DNA of 64,000 nucleotides from Arthrobacter frigidicola (lineage in GTDB: Bacteria; Actinomycetota; Actinomycetes; Actinomycetales; Micrococcaceae). The DNA lies in the NCBI GenBank assembly GCA_003602285.1, contig QZVU01000002.1:434001-498000 (forward strand). Reading direction: 5' to 3'. Below are positions 7,958 through 16,493 of this stretch, in pieces. Positions within the stretch are counted from its first letter, which is position 1. Every line of letters begins with the position of its first letter. The position numbers and the translations under genes are program-made. The notes below the pieces were generated by a model, which was not told where the DNA came from, made no database searches, and saw only the letters and a program-made list of their open reading frames with translations.

Positions 7958-9604
7958 ATGAAAGCCGACCTGATTGTCCTGGCCCGGACGGTCCACACGC
8001 TGGACGGCGGCATGCTGCCGGTCGAGGCGGTGGCCGTCCGGGACGGAATCATCACGGCGGTTGGCAGCCGGGAGGACGCGGACGGATGGAGGTCCGCTGA
8101 CACCGAAGTGGTCGATTTCGGTGCCGGAACCCTGACCCCGGGGCTTGTTGACGGACACCTCCATCCGGTGATGGCGCTGGACACCGTCCGGGGCTGCGAC
8201 CTGTCCGGCGTGCAGACCATTGAGCAGCTGCGGGAAGCGCTGCACCGTGAGGCAGCCGCCCAAGGGCCGGGGGAGTGGGTGTTCGCATGGGGGTTGGACC
8301 CCACGGTTTTCGGACCGGTGCCACTGCACCGGAAGGTGATCGACGACGTCCTTGGCGGCCGCCCCTGCCTGGTGAGGGTCTTCGACGCCCACTCGGCCCT
8401 GGCCAGCAGTCGGGCGTTGGCCGCAGCGGGAATGGACGGCCCGCTGACGGCCGACGCGGACCCGGGCATCGTGCGTGATGACACGGGCGCCCCCACCGGG
8501 CTCCTGCTCGAGTGGGATGCGATCAGCGCTGTCACCTCCGCTCTTCCCGAAGACGACTTCCCGACGCGCAGGACCCGGCTCAAGGAATTCCTTTGGGCCC
8601 TGTCCCGGGCCGGACTGACGGCCGGGCACGTCATGGACCTGAATAAGGACTCGCTTGAACTCCTGGCGGCGCTCGAACGGGACGGCGAACTGCCGCTTCG
8701 TCTCTACTGCGCCCCATGGTGCATGCCGGGAAGCGCCGAAGCCGATCTGGGTGCGATCGCCGATCTCGTGCAGCTCAGCGGCCGGCGGTGGTCCGTCAAC
8801 GCGGTCAAGTTCTTCATCGACGGCACCATCGACAACGGCACGGCGTGGCTCTCCTATCCCGACGTCAACGGAGAATCAGCCGCGCCGTTCTGGCCGGATC
8901 CCTCCGACTACACCAAGGCTGTCCACTATTTCGCGTCCCGGGGCATCCGCACGGCGACCCATGCGATCGGTGACGCCGGAATCATCCATGCCCTGGACAC
9001 GATCGCGTCGATTCCGTCCTCGGCGCCGGCCGTCATCCACCGCATCGAGCACATCGAAACGGCCTCCGATGAGGTGATCCGGCGTTTCGCCGCCGCGGGG
9101 GTGGCGGCGAGCATGCAACCCACCCACTGCACCCACTACACGCGGGCCGACCACAGCGACAACTGGTCGACGCGGCTGGGCGACGGGCGGGCCGACCAGG
9201 CGTGGCGCTGCCGGGACCTGCGGGAGGTTGGGGCGACCCTCGTCCTCGGCTCGGATTGGCCCATCGCGCCGTTCGAGCCCCTGCCGATCCTGGCCGACGC
9301 CCAACTGCGGCGGCGGCACGACCGTCCCCTCGAGGCGGCGGTTGGGCCGTCCCAGGCCCTCACACCCCTCCAGGCGCTCGAAGGCTACACAACCCATGCC
9401 GCCCGTGCCGCGGGGCTTGCCGAGGTGGCCGGATCCATCACCGTGGGCAAGCGCGCGGACTTCACCGCGTTCGAATGCGATCCCCTGGCGACGCCCCCCG
9501 AAAGGCTCGCCGCCAGCAGAGTCCTTGGCACCGTCGTCGGCGGTGTCGTGCAATTCACCGACGGGCCCCGGTCCGCCGTACCAGCAACACGAGGAGCACC
9601 ATGA
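7958..9604 (+). CDS. YtcJ-type amidohydrolase
   Basis: A 548-residue member of the amidohydrolase 3 group (YtcJ/exoenzyme-regulatory AepA-like). Metal and active-site motifs are present in order: DGHLHPV near residue 65, KFFIDGTIDNGTA near 281, THAIGDAG near 333, HRIEHIE near 361 and GSDWPIAPFEPL near 430, with a C-terminal GKRADFTAFECDP. Such enzymes hydrolyse C-N bonds of amides or cyclic amides with a divalent metal; the exact substrate is unknown. AAGGAG lies 8 bases before the ATG. It follows the permease by 31 bases, and its stop overlaps a tiny ORF by ATGA, so the four genes from 5045 probably form one transcript. Confidence 0.83.
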   Translation: MKADLIVLARTVHTLDGGMLPVEAVAVRDGIITAVGSREDADGWRSADTEVVDFGAGTLTPGLVDGHLHPVMALDTVRGCDLSGVQTIEQLREALHREAAAQGPGEWVFAWGLDPTVFGPVPLHRKVIDDVLGGRPCLVRVFDAHSALASSRALAAAGMDGPLTADADPGIVRDDTGAPTGLLLEWDAISAVTSALPEDDFPTRRTRLKEFLWALSRAGLTAGHVMDLNKDSLELLAALERDGELPLRLYCAPWCMPGSAEADLGAIADLVQLSGRRWSVNAVKFFIDGTIDNGTAWLSYPDVNGESAAPFWPDPSDYTKAVHYFASRGIRTATHAIGDAGIIHALDTIASIPSSAPAVIHRIEHIETASDEVIRRFAAAGVAASMQPTHCTHYTRADHSDNWSTRLGDGRADQAWRCRDLREVGATLVLGSDWPIAPFEPLPILADAQLRRRHDRPLEAAVGPSQALTPLQALEGYTTHAARAAGLAEVAGSITVGKRADFTAFECDPLATPPERLAASRVLGTVVGGVVQFTDGPRSAVPATRGAP

Positions 9605-9774
9605 CCCGCCACCAATCCACACGCCGTCACCACCCCGCAGCCCGCCACACCGAGGCCCGGGCCCTTCCGGTAGGCAGCCAGGGCGAAACCGCCTCGGAAC
9701 GCGGGCAGGGCACACGGGATGCGCTGCAGTGCGCGCCCGGCTGCGCTTTCTGCACCGGGCCGGAAACGGACTGA
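9601..9774 (+). CDS. 57-residue His/Cys-rich coupled ORF
   Basis: A short ORF whose ATG overlaps the amidohydrolase stop (ATGA), the arrangement used for translational coupling. The product has a basic, His-rich first half (five His in the first 17 residues) and a C-terminal Cys cluster of the form C-x3-C-x2-C followed by TGPETD. No family is recognised. The mix of His and Cys could bind a metal, or the Cys-rich tail could be a modification substrate; both are guesses. The frame is too short for codon statistics to be decisive, so the coupling and the Cys cluster are the main support. Confidence 0.42.
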   Translation: MTRHQSTRRHHPAARHTEARALPVGSQGETASERGQGTRDALQCAPGCAFCTGPETD

Positions 9775-9867
9775 CCGCTAACCGATCCGACCCGGCGGAA
9801 GATGACACTTCAGTAGGTCCGGTGCAGCAGGCCCCCCGCTCTTTGCGGATCGGCGACTCCTTAGGAC

Positions 9868-9888
9868 CGGCAGCCACTCAGGCTGCCG
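9868..9888. terminator. hairpin between convergent units
   Basis: CGGCAGCC and GGCTGCCG form an 8-bp stem with a 5-base loop, between the plus-strand amine operon ending at 9774 and the minus-strand ABC importer ending at 9905. There is no clear T run on either side, so it may act weakly or in both directions. The rest of 9775-9904 shows nothing else that I recognise. Confidence 0.5.
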
Positions 9889-9904
9889 TGCGGGCCGGGC
9901 GGGC

Positions 9905-10723
9905 TCAGAGGACCTTCGAGAGGAACTGGCGGGTCCGGTCGTGCTTTGGATTGGAAAATACCTGGTCGGGTGCTCCGCTCTCGATGATGGTGCCCGCGTC
10001 CATCACAACAACGCGGTCCGCGACTTCCCGGGTGAAGCCCATCTCGTGGCTGACGACGATCATCGTCATGCCTGCTTCGGCAAGTCCTTTCATCACCGTG
10101 AGGACCTCGCCCACCATCTCCGGGTCCAGCGCGCTGGTGGGTTCATCGAACAGCATGAGGGCCGGGCGCATGGCCAGGGCCCTGGCGATGGCCACCCGCT
10201 GCTGCTGGCCGCCGGAGAGCGAACGCGTCCGTGCGTCGGCCTTCTCCGCCAGGCCGACGCGTTCGAGCAGTTCGCGGGCGTAATCGTTGACCTTTGACTT
10301 CGGCTGATGCCGCACCTCCACCGCGGCGAGGGATACATTCTCGAGCACGCTCATGTGTGGAAAGAGGTTGAAGTGCTGGAAGACAAACCCGATGTCGGCC
10401 CGCTGCCGGGCGAGGTCGCGGGCGGATCGTTCAACGACCTTGCCATGCTTGTTCACGCGCTGGCCGATGAGCTCGCCGTTGACGCGGATCTCGCCCGAGT
10501 CGATGGACTCGAGCCGGTTGATCGTGCGGAGCATTGTCGTCTTGCCGGCGCCGGAGGGGCCGACCATGACGACGACCTCTCCGCGTGCCACGGTCAGGTT
10601 GACGTCCGTGAGTATTTTCTTGTCGCCAAACGATTTGCATACATCGACAGCCTGGACAATGTTGTCGTGCGGGTCGGGGGGCGGAGTCGATGCTGAGGTC
10701 GAGGCGGCGTGCTGCGTAGTCAT
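9905..10723 (-). CDS. polar amino acid ABC importer, ATP-binding protein
   Basis: A 272-residue GlnQ/HisP-type ATPase. Walker [10 protein letters not shown], signature [15 protein letters not shown], Walker [13 protein letters not shown] and the switch His in IVVSHEMGF are all intact. It energises uptake by the membrane protein encoded just upstream. The ATG at 10723 is chosen over a GTG two codons earlier because GGAG lies 5 bases before it, in the 10-base gap after the permease stop. Only one permease gene is present, so the channel is presumably a homodimer. The substrate is unknown; the adjacent gamma-glutamyltransferase and amine genes suggest an amino acid, opine or gamma-glutamyl compound. 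Confidence 0.92.
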   Translation of the reverse strand: MTTQHAASTSASTPPPDPHDNIVQAVDVCKSFGDKKILTDVNLTVARGEVVVMVGPSGAGKTTMLRTINRLESIDSGEIRVNGELIGQRVNKHGKVVERSARDLARQRADIGFVFQHFNLFPHMSVLENVSLAAVEVRHQPKSKVNDYARELLERVGLAEKADARTRSLSGGQQQRVAIARALAMRPALMLFDEPTSALDPEMVGEVLTVMKGLAEAGMTMIVVSHEMGFTREVADRVVVMDAGTIIESGAPDQVFSNPKHDRTRQFLSKVL

Positions 10724-10733
10724 TTTCACTCCG

Positions 10734-11543
10734 TTAGGCGGCGTCGGCGGGCTGCAGTGCGAGGGCGGGGGCCGGGGTTGTCTGCTTGCGGCTTCGGATG
10801 CCGAACAGGCGCTTGAACACAGGTTCTGCGCGCGGCAGGCCGGCCCTGACGTTCAGTGTGTTCTCGATCGCGGTCTGGATGAAGGTCCACACCGTCGTCA
10901 ACAGGAGGTAGTAGAGCGCGACCACGATGTAGATCTCGAACACCTTGAACGTCGCGGCGCTCATGGTGCTTCCGACCTGGAACATTTCGCTGACGCCGAT
11001 GATCGACAGGATCGACGTGCTCTTCATCAGGCCGTTGAACGAATTGCCCAGCGGCGGGACCATGATCCGGATGGCCTGCGGAACGATGATCCTGCGCATC
11101 GAATGCATGGGCGTCATGCCAAGCGACAGCGCCGCCTCGTTCTGGCCGCGGTCCACCGATTCCAGGCCGGAGCGGACGATCTCCGAGATGTAGGCGCTCT
11201 CATTGAGCATCAGTCCGATGATCGCGGCCTGCACCGCCCCTTTGATGAGGCTGCCGAGGACGTCCGTATCCTCGAACCGGAAGATCCCCGCGGCGGCGAA
11301 ACCGGTATAGATGATGACGAGCTGAACCAGCAACGGCGTGCCACGGATGACCCAGATGTAGAGGCTTGCAAAGAGCTGGAACGGCAGGAACCGGCTCCGT
11401 CCCATGAGTGCGATGACCAGTCCGAGAAGAAGGGCGAGAGCCATCGCAACGACCGAAATGATAACCGTGAGCGCGAGGCCGTTGAGGAACTGAGGGCTCG
11501 GCGAGAGAAGGCTTTCCCAGAAGTAGGGCCAGTCGAATTTCAT
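10734..11543 (-). CDS. polar amino acid ABC importer, permease
   Basis: A 269-residue HisM/GlnP family inner-membrane permease. It has an N-terminal periplasm-facing start ([20 protein letters not shown]), about five membrane helices, and the EAA loop ([20 protein letters not shown]) that docks the ATPase. The conserved region [17 protein letters not shown] is typical. The C-terminal 35 residues are basic and Ala-rich and extend beyond the usual family length. It sits between the binding-protein gene (17-base gap) and the ATPase gene (10-base gap) on the same strand. Confidence 0.92.
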   Translation of the reverse strand: MKFDWPYFWESLLSPSPQFLNGLALTVIISVVAMALALLLGLVIALMGRSRFLPFQLFASLYIWVIRGTPLLVQLVIIYTGFAAAGIFRFEDTDVLGSLIKGAVQAAIIGLMLNESAYISEIVRSGLESVDRGQNEAALSLGMTPMHSMRRIIVPQAIRIMVPPLGNSFNGLMKSTSILSIIGVSEMFQVGSTMSAATFKVFEIYIVVALYYLLLTTVWTFIQTAIENTLNVRAGLPRAEPVFKRLFGIRSRKQTTPAPALALQPADAA

Positions 11544-11560
11544 GTCGTTGCTCCAGTTAT

Positions 11561-12427
11561 TTATTCGGCGTTTGCAATGTCCTGGGCCTCAAATCCCCAC
11601 TCCTTCAGGATTTCGGCATAACGGCCGTTTTCGACGATCGTGCCGAACGCGTCCTCAAGGGCTTCGTGCAGTTCGGCGTTTTCCTTGAGCGTCGCTGCTC
11701 CGATCTGGACCTGGCCCACGGGATCGCCCACGACCTGGAAGTCACCATCGGACTGCTTTTCGTAGTACTTCATCAGCTCGTAGGTGTCCACGAACGCATC
11801 CGCCTGTCCGGCAACGACCTGCTGGAGGGCGTCCGCGCTTCGGTCGAGAAGCGAGATTTCCACGGGTTCCATGCCGGCGCTCTCGCATTCTGCGGATTTC
11901 TCCTCCAGCAGACCTGCGCCGGTGGCGCCCGTAATCGCGGCGGCCCGGACTCCGCACAGGGTGTCGTCAAAACCCGTCACGCCGGCGGGATTCTCCTTGG
12001 AGACCGAAACACCGGAGCCCGAGAGCAGGTAGGGGACGAAATCGGCGATCTCCTCCCGCTCCGGCTTGATGTACAGCGTCGACATGATCACATCGCACTG
12101 CTTGGCCTGGAGGGCGGGAATCAGGCCGGCGAAAGCGTATTCGGGGAAAGCCGTCTCCAGACCCATCTCCTCGGCCATGCTCTTCGCGATGTCCACCTCG
12201 GCACCGACCGGTGTACCGTCAGCCTCCGCGAAAATGTTGGGCGGGGTGCTGAAATTGGCACAGGAGGTGAGGACGCCGTCCTTCACGAGCGGAAGGTCTG
12301 CCGACCCGGAGCCCTGGCCTTCCCCGGATTCGGCCTGACCGCCCCCGCAGCCGGTGAGGGCCAGTGCTAGTACAGCACTGCCGGCATAGGCGAGACGCTG
12401 CAAGGGGGAGGGAAACGTGCGAATCAT
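11561..12427 (-). CDS. ABC importer substrate-binding lipoprotein
   Basis: A 288-residue family 3 solute-binding protein. The N-terminus carries a lipoprotein signal: basic start, hydrophobic core, and lipobox ALTGC with the modified Cys at about residue 25, so the mature protein is anchored on the outer face of the membrane. Family 3 features include VGAEVDIAKSMAEEMG and CDVIMSTLYIKPEREEIADF. The ATG at 12427 was chosen for the GAGG six bases upstream; a GTG four codons earlier is possible. It is the first gene of the importer operon and diverges from a FadR-type regulator across an operator-rich gap. The ligand is unknown. Confidence 0.9.
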   Translation of the reverse strand: MIRTFPSPLQRLAYAGSAVLALALTGCGGGQAESGEGQGSGSADLPLVKDGVLTSCANFSTPPNIFAEADGTPVGAEVDIAKSMAEEMGLETAFPEYAFAGLIPALQAKQCDVIMSTLYIKPEREEIADFVPYLLSGSGVSVSKENPAGVTGFDDTLCGVRAAAITGATGAGLLEEKSAECESAGMEPVEISLLDRSADALQQVVAGQADAFVDTYELMKYYEKQSDGDFQVVGDPVGQVQIGAATLKENAELHEALEDAFGTIVENGRYAEILKEWGFEAQDIANAE

Positions 12428-12440
12428 GATGTGCCTCACA

Positions 12441-12460
12441 TTCTGGACGGTGTTCCAGAA
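12441..12460. promoter_or_regulatory. palindrome in the importer 5' region
   Basis: TTCTGGA and TCCAGAA form a 7-base inverted repeat around a 6-base spacer, 14 bases upstream of the binding-protein ATG and directly beside the larger FadR-type palindrome. It could be a second operator or a hairpin in the importer leader. Confidence 0.4.
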
Positions 12461-12462
12461 CT

Positions 12463-12489
12463 TTGACAGTTGGTAGGACCAACTGTCAA
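12463..12489. promoter_or_regulatory. FadR-type operator, 12-3-12 palindrome
   Basis: TTGACAGTTGGT, spacer AGG, then ACCAACTGTCAA: a perfect 12-base inverted repeat. Its centre reads TTGGTNNNACCAA, which matches the TNGTNNNACNA pattern known for FadR/FCD-type GntR regulators. It lies in the divergent gap between the importer operon and the GntR gene at 12545, 55 bases before that gene's start. The simplest reading is that this regulator controls both directions from this one site. Confidence 0.72.
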
Positions 12490-12544
12490 GCTATCTAAAT
12501 CAGATGATGCGAAGGGGCTCGTTGGACCTTCGGGAGGAGCGAAA

Positions 12545-13309
12545 GTGGAATGGTCATCAATGCGGCGGTCGCCCGCCCTGTCGGTTCCTGACCGTCTGGC
12601 GGTCGACCTTGAGCGGCTGATCCTCGAGGGGGAGCTGAAGCCCGGGGACCGTCTGCCAACCGAACAGGAACTGGGGCAGCTTTTCGGGGTTTCCCGAGTC
12701 TCCATCCGTCAGGCGCTCCACCAGCTTGATGCCCGGGGTCTCATCGACCGGAAGCCGGGCCGCGGGACAATCGTGCGCTCGGCTGCGTCGCGCGGCGGTC
12801 AGGCCGGCACCGCGCTGACGACCCTGTTGAATTCCTCGGCCAACGGCACGGCCAACGGCACAACCGAGCTCGCCCGCATCATGGAACTCCGTGCCATCAT
12901 CGAGCCACCCATCGCTGCGCTGGCCGCGGAAAGGCTCACCCAGGCGGACACCGAACAGCTCCGTGGTCTGGTCGAGGAGATGGAGCGGGAAACCGACCTC
13001 GAAAGGTACGCCGAACTCGATCGGATCTTCCACCAGGCGATCTCCCAGTACACCCATAACCCCCTTTTGGCGCAGCTGACGGAGCTGATCGCCACCGAGA
13101 TCGCCCCCAGCCGGCGCCGCTCCGTCCAAAGCCCGGAGCGGCGGGCCGCATCAAGTCTCGCCCACCGGCGGATCTTCGAGGCCCTGGCCGAGCATGACGC
13201 GCCGCGCGCCGAGACCGAGGCGCGTGCCCACGTCGAGTCGGTGCTCCGTGAGGCACTGCGGGCCGCAGCCGCCACCGAACCACAGCCCATCCTCAAGGAG
13301 CAGGAATGA
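12545..13309 (+). CDS. GntR family regulator, FadR/FCD subfamily
   Basis: A 254-residue transcription factor. Residues ~12-78 form the GntR winged helix (GDRLPTEQELGQLFGVSRVSIRQALHQL; DRKPGRGTIV), and ~105-240 the all-helical FCD effector domain with the metal/ligand residues typical of it (ELRAIIEP, HQAISQYTHNPLL, AHVESVL). The GTG at 12545 is chosen because GGAGGAG precedes it at 5 bases; the frame remains open further upstream but would enter the operator. Its stop overlaps the gamma-glutamyltransferase start (ATGA). The coupling implies that it senses a substrate of that pathway, probably an amino or carboxylic acid. Confidence 0.9.
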   Translation: MEWSSMRRSPALSVPDRLAVDLERLILEGELKPGDRLPTEQELGQLFGVSRVSIRQALHQLDARGLIDRKPGRGTIVRSAASRGGQAGTALTTLLNSSANGTANGTTELARIMELRAIIEPPIAALAAERLTQADTEQLRGLVEEMERETDLERYAELDRIFHQAISQYTHNPLLAQLTELIATEIAPSRRRSVQSPERRAASSLAHRRIFEALAEHDAPRAETEARAHVESVLREALRAAAATEPQPILKEQE

Positions 13310-14883
13310 CCCAGGCCTCCACGCCACTGCGCCCTCCGGTTGGAGGCGCGGTCTCCACCTCCCACTACCTCGCGACCGAGGCCGGGGCCCAGGCCCTGCG
13401 CGACGGCGGCAATGCGGTCGATGCCGCCATCGCGGCTGCCGCCGTCCTCTGTGTCGTCTACCCGAATAATGTTGCCCTTGGCGGAGACCTCGTCGCCCTG
13501 GTCCGCGACCCGTCGGGGCGGGTCAGCTTCGTAAACGCAACCGGCCGGGCCCCCAGGCAGGGACGGCTGGAGACCCTGAGGCAACGCCACGGGGACGCCC
13601 TTCCCGACCGCGGCATCGACACCGTCACCGTTCCGGGGGGTGTCCGTGGATGGGTCACCCTTGCTGGCCTGGGCGGACGACTTGGCTGGAAGGATCTGCT
13701 GTCCCCCGCCTTGGGCTGCGCGCGCGACGGCGTTCCGGTGGCCCGCTCAGTGGGACGGGCGATCCGGCTCGAGCGTCAGGCCCTCAACGCGGACCCCGGG
13801 TGCCGCGACGTTTTTCTGCCCGGCGGAACCGCCCTCGTGGAGGGGGACCTGCTGGTTCAGCCGGCACTTGCAGATACCTTCGAACAGTTGATCGCGAAGG
13901 GCCCCGACGACTTTTATGCCGGCGGCGTGGCACGTCAATGGATCGGCGGGCTTCGGCGGCGGGGAAGCACCATCGTCGAAGACGAAGTTTCCGGGTACGC
14001 CCCGACGGTCGAATCGCCCCTCATGGGAAAGGCGGGCGGAACCGAGGTTCTGACCAGTCCTCCCAACACGCAGGGCTTTTCCCTGCTCCGCACGTTGCGC
14101 GCGCTGGAAGACGACAACCTCAGGGACCCCCTCGGCGCCGATGCAGGCAGGCTTGCTGAGATTTTCGCCTCAAGTAACGGTGTCCGGGCGCGTTGGCTTT
14201 CCGACCCGGACACCGCACGGCTTTCGGCCGAGGAACTGATCTCCATGGCCGTCGACGACGCGGAAAGTGATGCGAGGGCGGCCACCGGGGACACTGTCGG
14301 GCTGGTGGCCGTCAGCGACGACGGCTGGTCGGTATCGCTGGTGCAGTCGGTGTTCTGGGCTTTCGGCGCCGCAATCCTTGAACCGTCGACAGGCATCCTC
14401 TTCCAGAACCGCGGAACATCGTTCTCCCTGGATCCCAGCCACCCTGCGGCGTTCGCGGGCGGACGGCGGCCACCCCATACTCTGATGCCTGTGCTTGTGC
14501 TCCAGGACGGCGAGCTCGCCTACGCACTGGCGACCATGGGTGGCCAGGCGCAGCCGCAGATCCATGCCCAGCTGCTGCTGCGGCTGCTCAACGGCGCGTC
14601 CGCCATTGAGGCGACCAGTGCGCCCCGATGGGCCGTCGGTGCCCAGGACGATGGAGATACCCCTGCGACGGTGACCGTCGAAGCGGACGCGCCCGCAAGC
14701 GCCCTCGAATCACTCCGCGTCCGCTCCAACGGGCTCAAGGTGGTTCAGCCGCGGGACGAACTCCTGGGGCACTCCAATGTCATCCGCGTCCTGCCCTCGG
14801 GCTTCGACGCGGCCAGCGACCCGAGGTCCGACGGTTCGGCCATCGTCGTCGAGGCCCGACCCGACTTGGATGCGGACCTGTGA
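13306..14883 (+). CDS. gamma-glutamyltransferase family protein, no signal peptide
   Basis: A 525-residue Ntn-hydrolase of the gamma-glutamyltranspeptidase family. It shows the N-terminal EAGAQALRDGGNAVDAAIAA motif, a GVRGWVTL region, and the self-processing site GDTVGLVAVSDDG with the probable catalytic Thr at about residue 330; after it come GGRRPPHTLMPVLV and MGGQAQPQIHAQ. There is no signal peptide, unlike the classic secreted enzyme, so it probably acts in the cytoplasm on imported or internal gamma-glutamyl compounds. The reaction would be hydrolysis or transfer of a gamma-glutamyl group, or acylase-type amide cleavage in a related subfamily. It is coupled to the regulator before it and the permease after it. 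Confidence 0.85.
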   Translation: MTQASTPLRPPVGGAVSTSHYLATEAGAQALRDGGNAVDAAIAAAAVLCVVYPNNVALGGDLVALVRDPSGRVSFVNATGRAPRQGRLETLRQRHGDALPDRGIDTVTVPGGVRGWVTLAGLGGRLGWKDLLSPALGCARDGVPVARSVGRAIRLERQALNADPGCRDVFLPGGTALVEGDLLVQPALADTFEQLIAKGPDDFYAGGVARQWIGGLRRRGSTIVEDEVSGYAPTVESPLMGKAGGTEVLTSPPNTQGFSLLRTLRALEDDNLRDPLGADAGRLAEIFASSNGVRARWLSDPDTARLSAEELISMAVDDAESDARAATGDTVGLVAVSDDGWSVSLVQSVFWAFGAAILEPSTGILFQNRGTSFSLDPSHPAAFAGGRRPPHTLMPVLVLQDGELAYALATMGGQAQPQIHAQLLLRLLNGASAIEATSAPRWAVGAQDDGDTPATVTVEADAPASALESLRVRSNGLKVVQPRDELLGHSNVIRVLPSGFDAASDPRSDGSAIVVEARPDLDADL

Positions 14884-15689
14884 CCCGGCAGGCCGAAATC
14901 CCTCCCGGTACTGCCGACCCGGCAGGATCGCCGCTGGCACTCATATCTCTCGGTCTGATCGCTGGCTACCTCTCCGGGCTGTTCGGCGTGGGAGGCGGCG
15001 TCGTTGTCGTTCCGGCCCTGCTTCTGCTGGGAGTCGATCAGCGCATCGCTGTCGGGAGCTCGGTGGCCGCCATCCTCCCTACCTCGATCGTCGGAGCCAC
15101 CGGGTACGCCCTGTCCGGCAACGTCGACTGGATCGCCGGGCTCATGCTCGCGCTCGGCATCGTTGCGGGAGCACAGCTTGGGTCCTACCTGCTGGCGCGG
15201 CTGCCCCGGGACCTGCTTTTCTGGCTGTTCATGGGTTTCATGGTCGTGGTCGTGGTCAGCCTGTGGATCGTCATCCCGGAACGCGACGACGCCATCTCGC
15301 TGACGCCGCTGAGTTCCGTGGCTCTCGCCCTCACGGGTGTGGTCACCGGCATCCTGTCCGCACTGCTTGGGGTCGGAGGTGGCATCATCATCGTGCCCAT
15401 CCTCATCTTTTTCTTCGGAGCAAGCGATCTCATCGCTAAGGGGACATCGCTGCTGATGATGGTCCCGGGTTCAATCTCGGCCACCCTCGGCAATGCTCGC
15501 CGCAACAACTTAAGCATGCGACTTGCGGCATATGTCGGTATCAGTGCTTGTCTCGCCTCCCCCCTTGGCCTGCTGACGGCCCACGCCATCTCGCCGTTCT
15601 GGTCCAACGCGGCCTTCTCGGCCCTCATGGTCCTCGTCGTGATCCAGCTCCTCGCCAAGCGGCTTGGGGCACGGGGCAGCAAAGCGTGA
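14880..15689 (+). CDS. TauE/SafE family permease
   Basis: A 269-residue membrane protein of about eight helices, built from two similar halves, each with a glycine-rich helix start (SGLFGVGGGVVVVPALL and SALLGVGGGIIIVPILI). The family exports sulfite, sulfoacetate and other organic anions. The GTG start at 14880 overlaps the gamma-glutamyltransferase stop (GTGA), so expression is coupled. Its presence in the operon suggests export of an anionic product, possibly a sulfonate or organic acid, but no sulfur-metabolism gene is nearby to confirm that. Confidence 0.87.
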   Translation: MTRQAEIPPGTADPAGSPLALISLGLIAGYLSGLFGVGGGVVVVPALLLLGVDQRIAVGSSVAAILPTSIVGATGYALSGNVDWIAGLMLALGIVAGAQLGSYLLARLPRDLLFWLFMGFMVVVVVSLWIVIPERDDAISLTPLSSVALALTGVVTGILSALLGVGGGIIIVPILIFFFGASDLIAKGTSLLMMVPGSISATLGNARRNNLSMRLAAYVGISACLASPLGLLTAHAISPFWSNAAFSALMVLVVIQLLAKRLGARGSKA

Positions 15690-15737
15690 TTCAGTGCATG
15701 CCGGCCCGGTAATCCACGGCACGAGGGAAGGCGGACA

Positions 15738-16436
15738 ATGCGAGCAGCACCCGATGGCCAAGGATCCGCAGCAGGCTCCGCTCCGGTTCCGTCCCCGATT
15801 GCCCGTCGGCGCCCCGGCCGGCCGGCCGGGACCGTCCTTGATATGGCCAGCATCACCAGGGCCGCACTCGCGGTAATCACCAGCAAGGGCTACGACGGCC
15901 TCACCATGGCGGCCCTGGCGGGGACGCTGGGGGTCGCGCAGTCGGCCCTCTACAACCACGTGGCGTCCAAACAGGATGTCCTGCTGCTGGTGGAGGATCA
16001 TCTGATCTCTCGAGTGGACGTCTCCCGGTTCGGCTCGGACACCTGGGAGGAGGCCGTCGGCACGTGGGCGTGGAGCTACCGGAACGTCTTCGCGAACCAC
16101 ACCCCACTGATTCCCGTTATCGCCGTACTCCCCGTCGCTGGTGCCCCCCGGACCCTGGCGATGTACGAGGCGGTCAGCAAGGGATTCCTCGATGCCGGCT
16201 TTCCGCCGGAGCGCATCGTCTCCGCCATTGTGGCCCTTGAGTCCTTCATCTTCGGCTCCGCCTATGACGCATCGGCCCCGGCGGACATCTTCAATGTTGG
16301 CTCCATGACGGGGTCCACGCCCCACTTCCGCGCCGTCGTCCGTGCGCAGGATCTGATGCATGCCGGCCGGCCGGCGGATGCTGCTTTCGGCGCGGGCCTT
16401 GAGGCCCTGATCAACGGGCTGCGGATCCAGCAGTAA
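15738..16436 (+). CDS. TetR family regulator
   Basis: A 232-residue regulator. The helix-turn-helix lies at ~45-85 (TMAALAGTLGVAQSALYNHVASKQDVL), after an unusually long, Arg/Pro-rich N-terminus of about 30 residues; a later Met at residue 36 is a possible alternative start. The C-terminal ~140 residues resemble the larger TetR_C ligand domains. It is the last gene of the 12545-16436 run and on the same strand. The perfect palindrome in the putrescine oxidase promoter (4991-5007) is the type of site such a protein binds, so it may be the regulator of the amine genes. Confidence 0.87.
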   Translation: MRAAPDGQGSAAGSAPVPSPIARRRPGRPAGTVLDMASITRAALAVITSKGYDGLTMAALAGTLGVAQSALYNHVASKQDVLLLVEDHLISRVDVSRFGSDTWEEAVGTWAWSYRNVFANHTPLIPVIAVLPVAGAPRTLAMYEAVSKGFLDAGFPPERIVSAIVALESFIFGSAYDASAPADIFNVGSMTGSTPHFRAVVRAQDLMHAGRPADAAFGAGLEALINGLRIQQ

Positions 16437-16493
16437 CACGGCCACGCACGCCTTCCCGGCGGGCGAAGTTCCAGAGGCGCGGCACGCCGGGTC

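Noticed and set aside
10353-11621. 422-codon plus-strand open frame
   Set aside because: It is antisense to the intact ABC ATPase and permease genes; composition is that of a GC-rich shadow frame.
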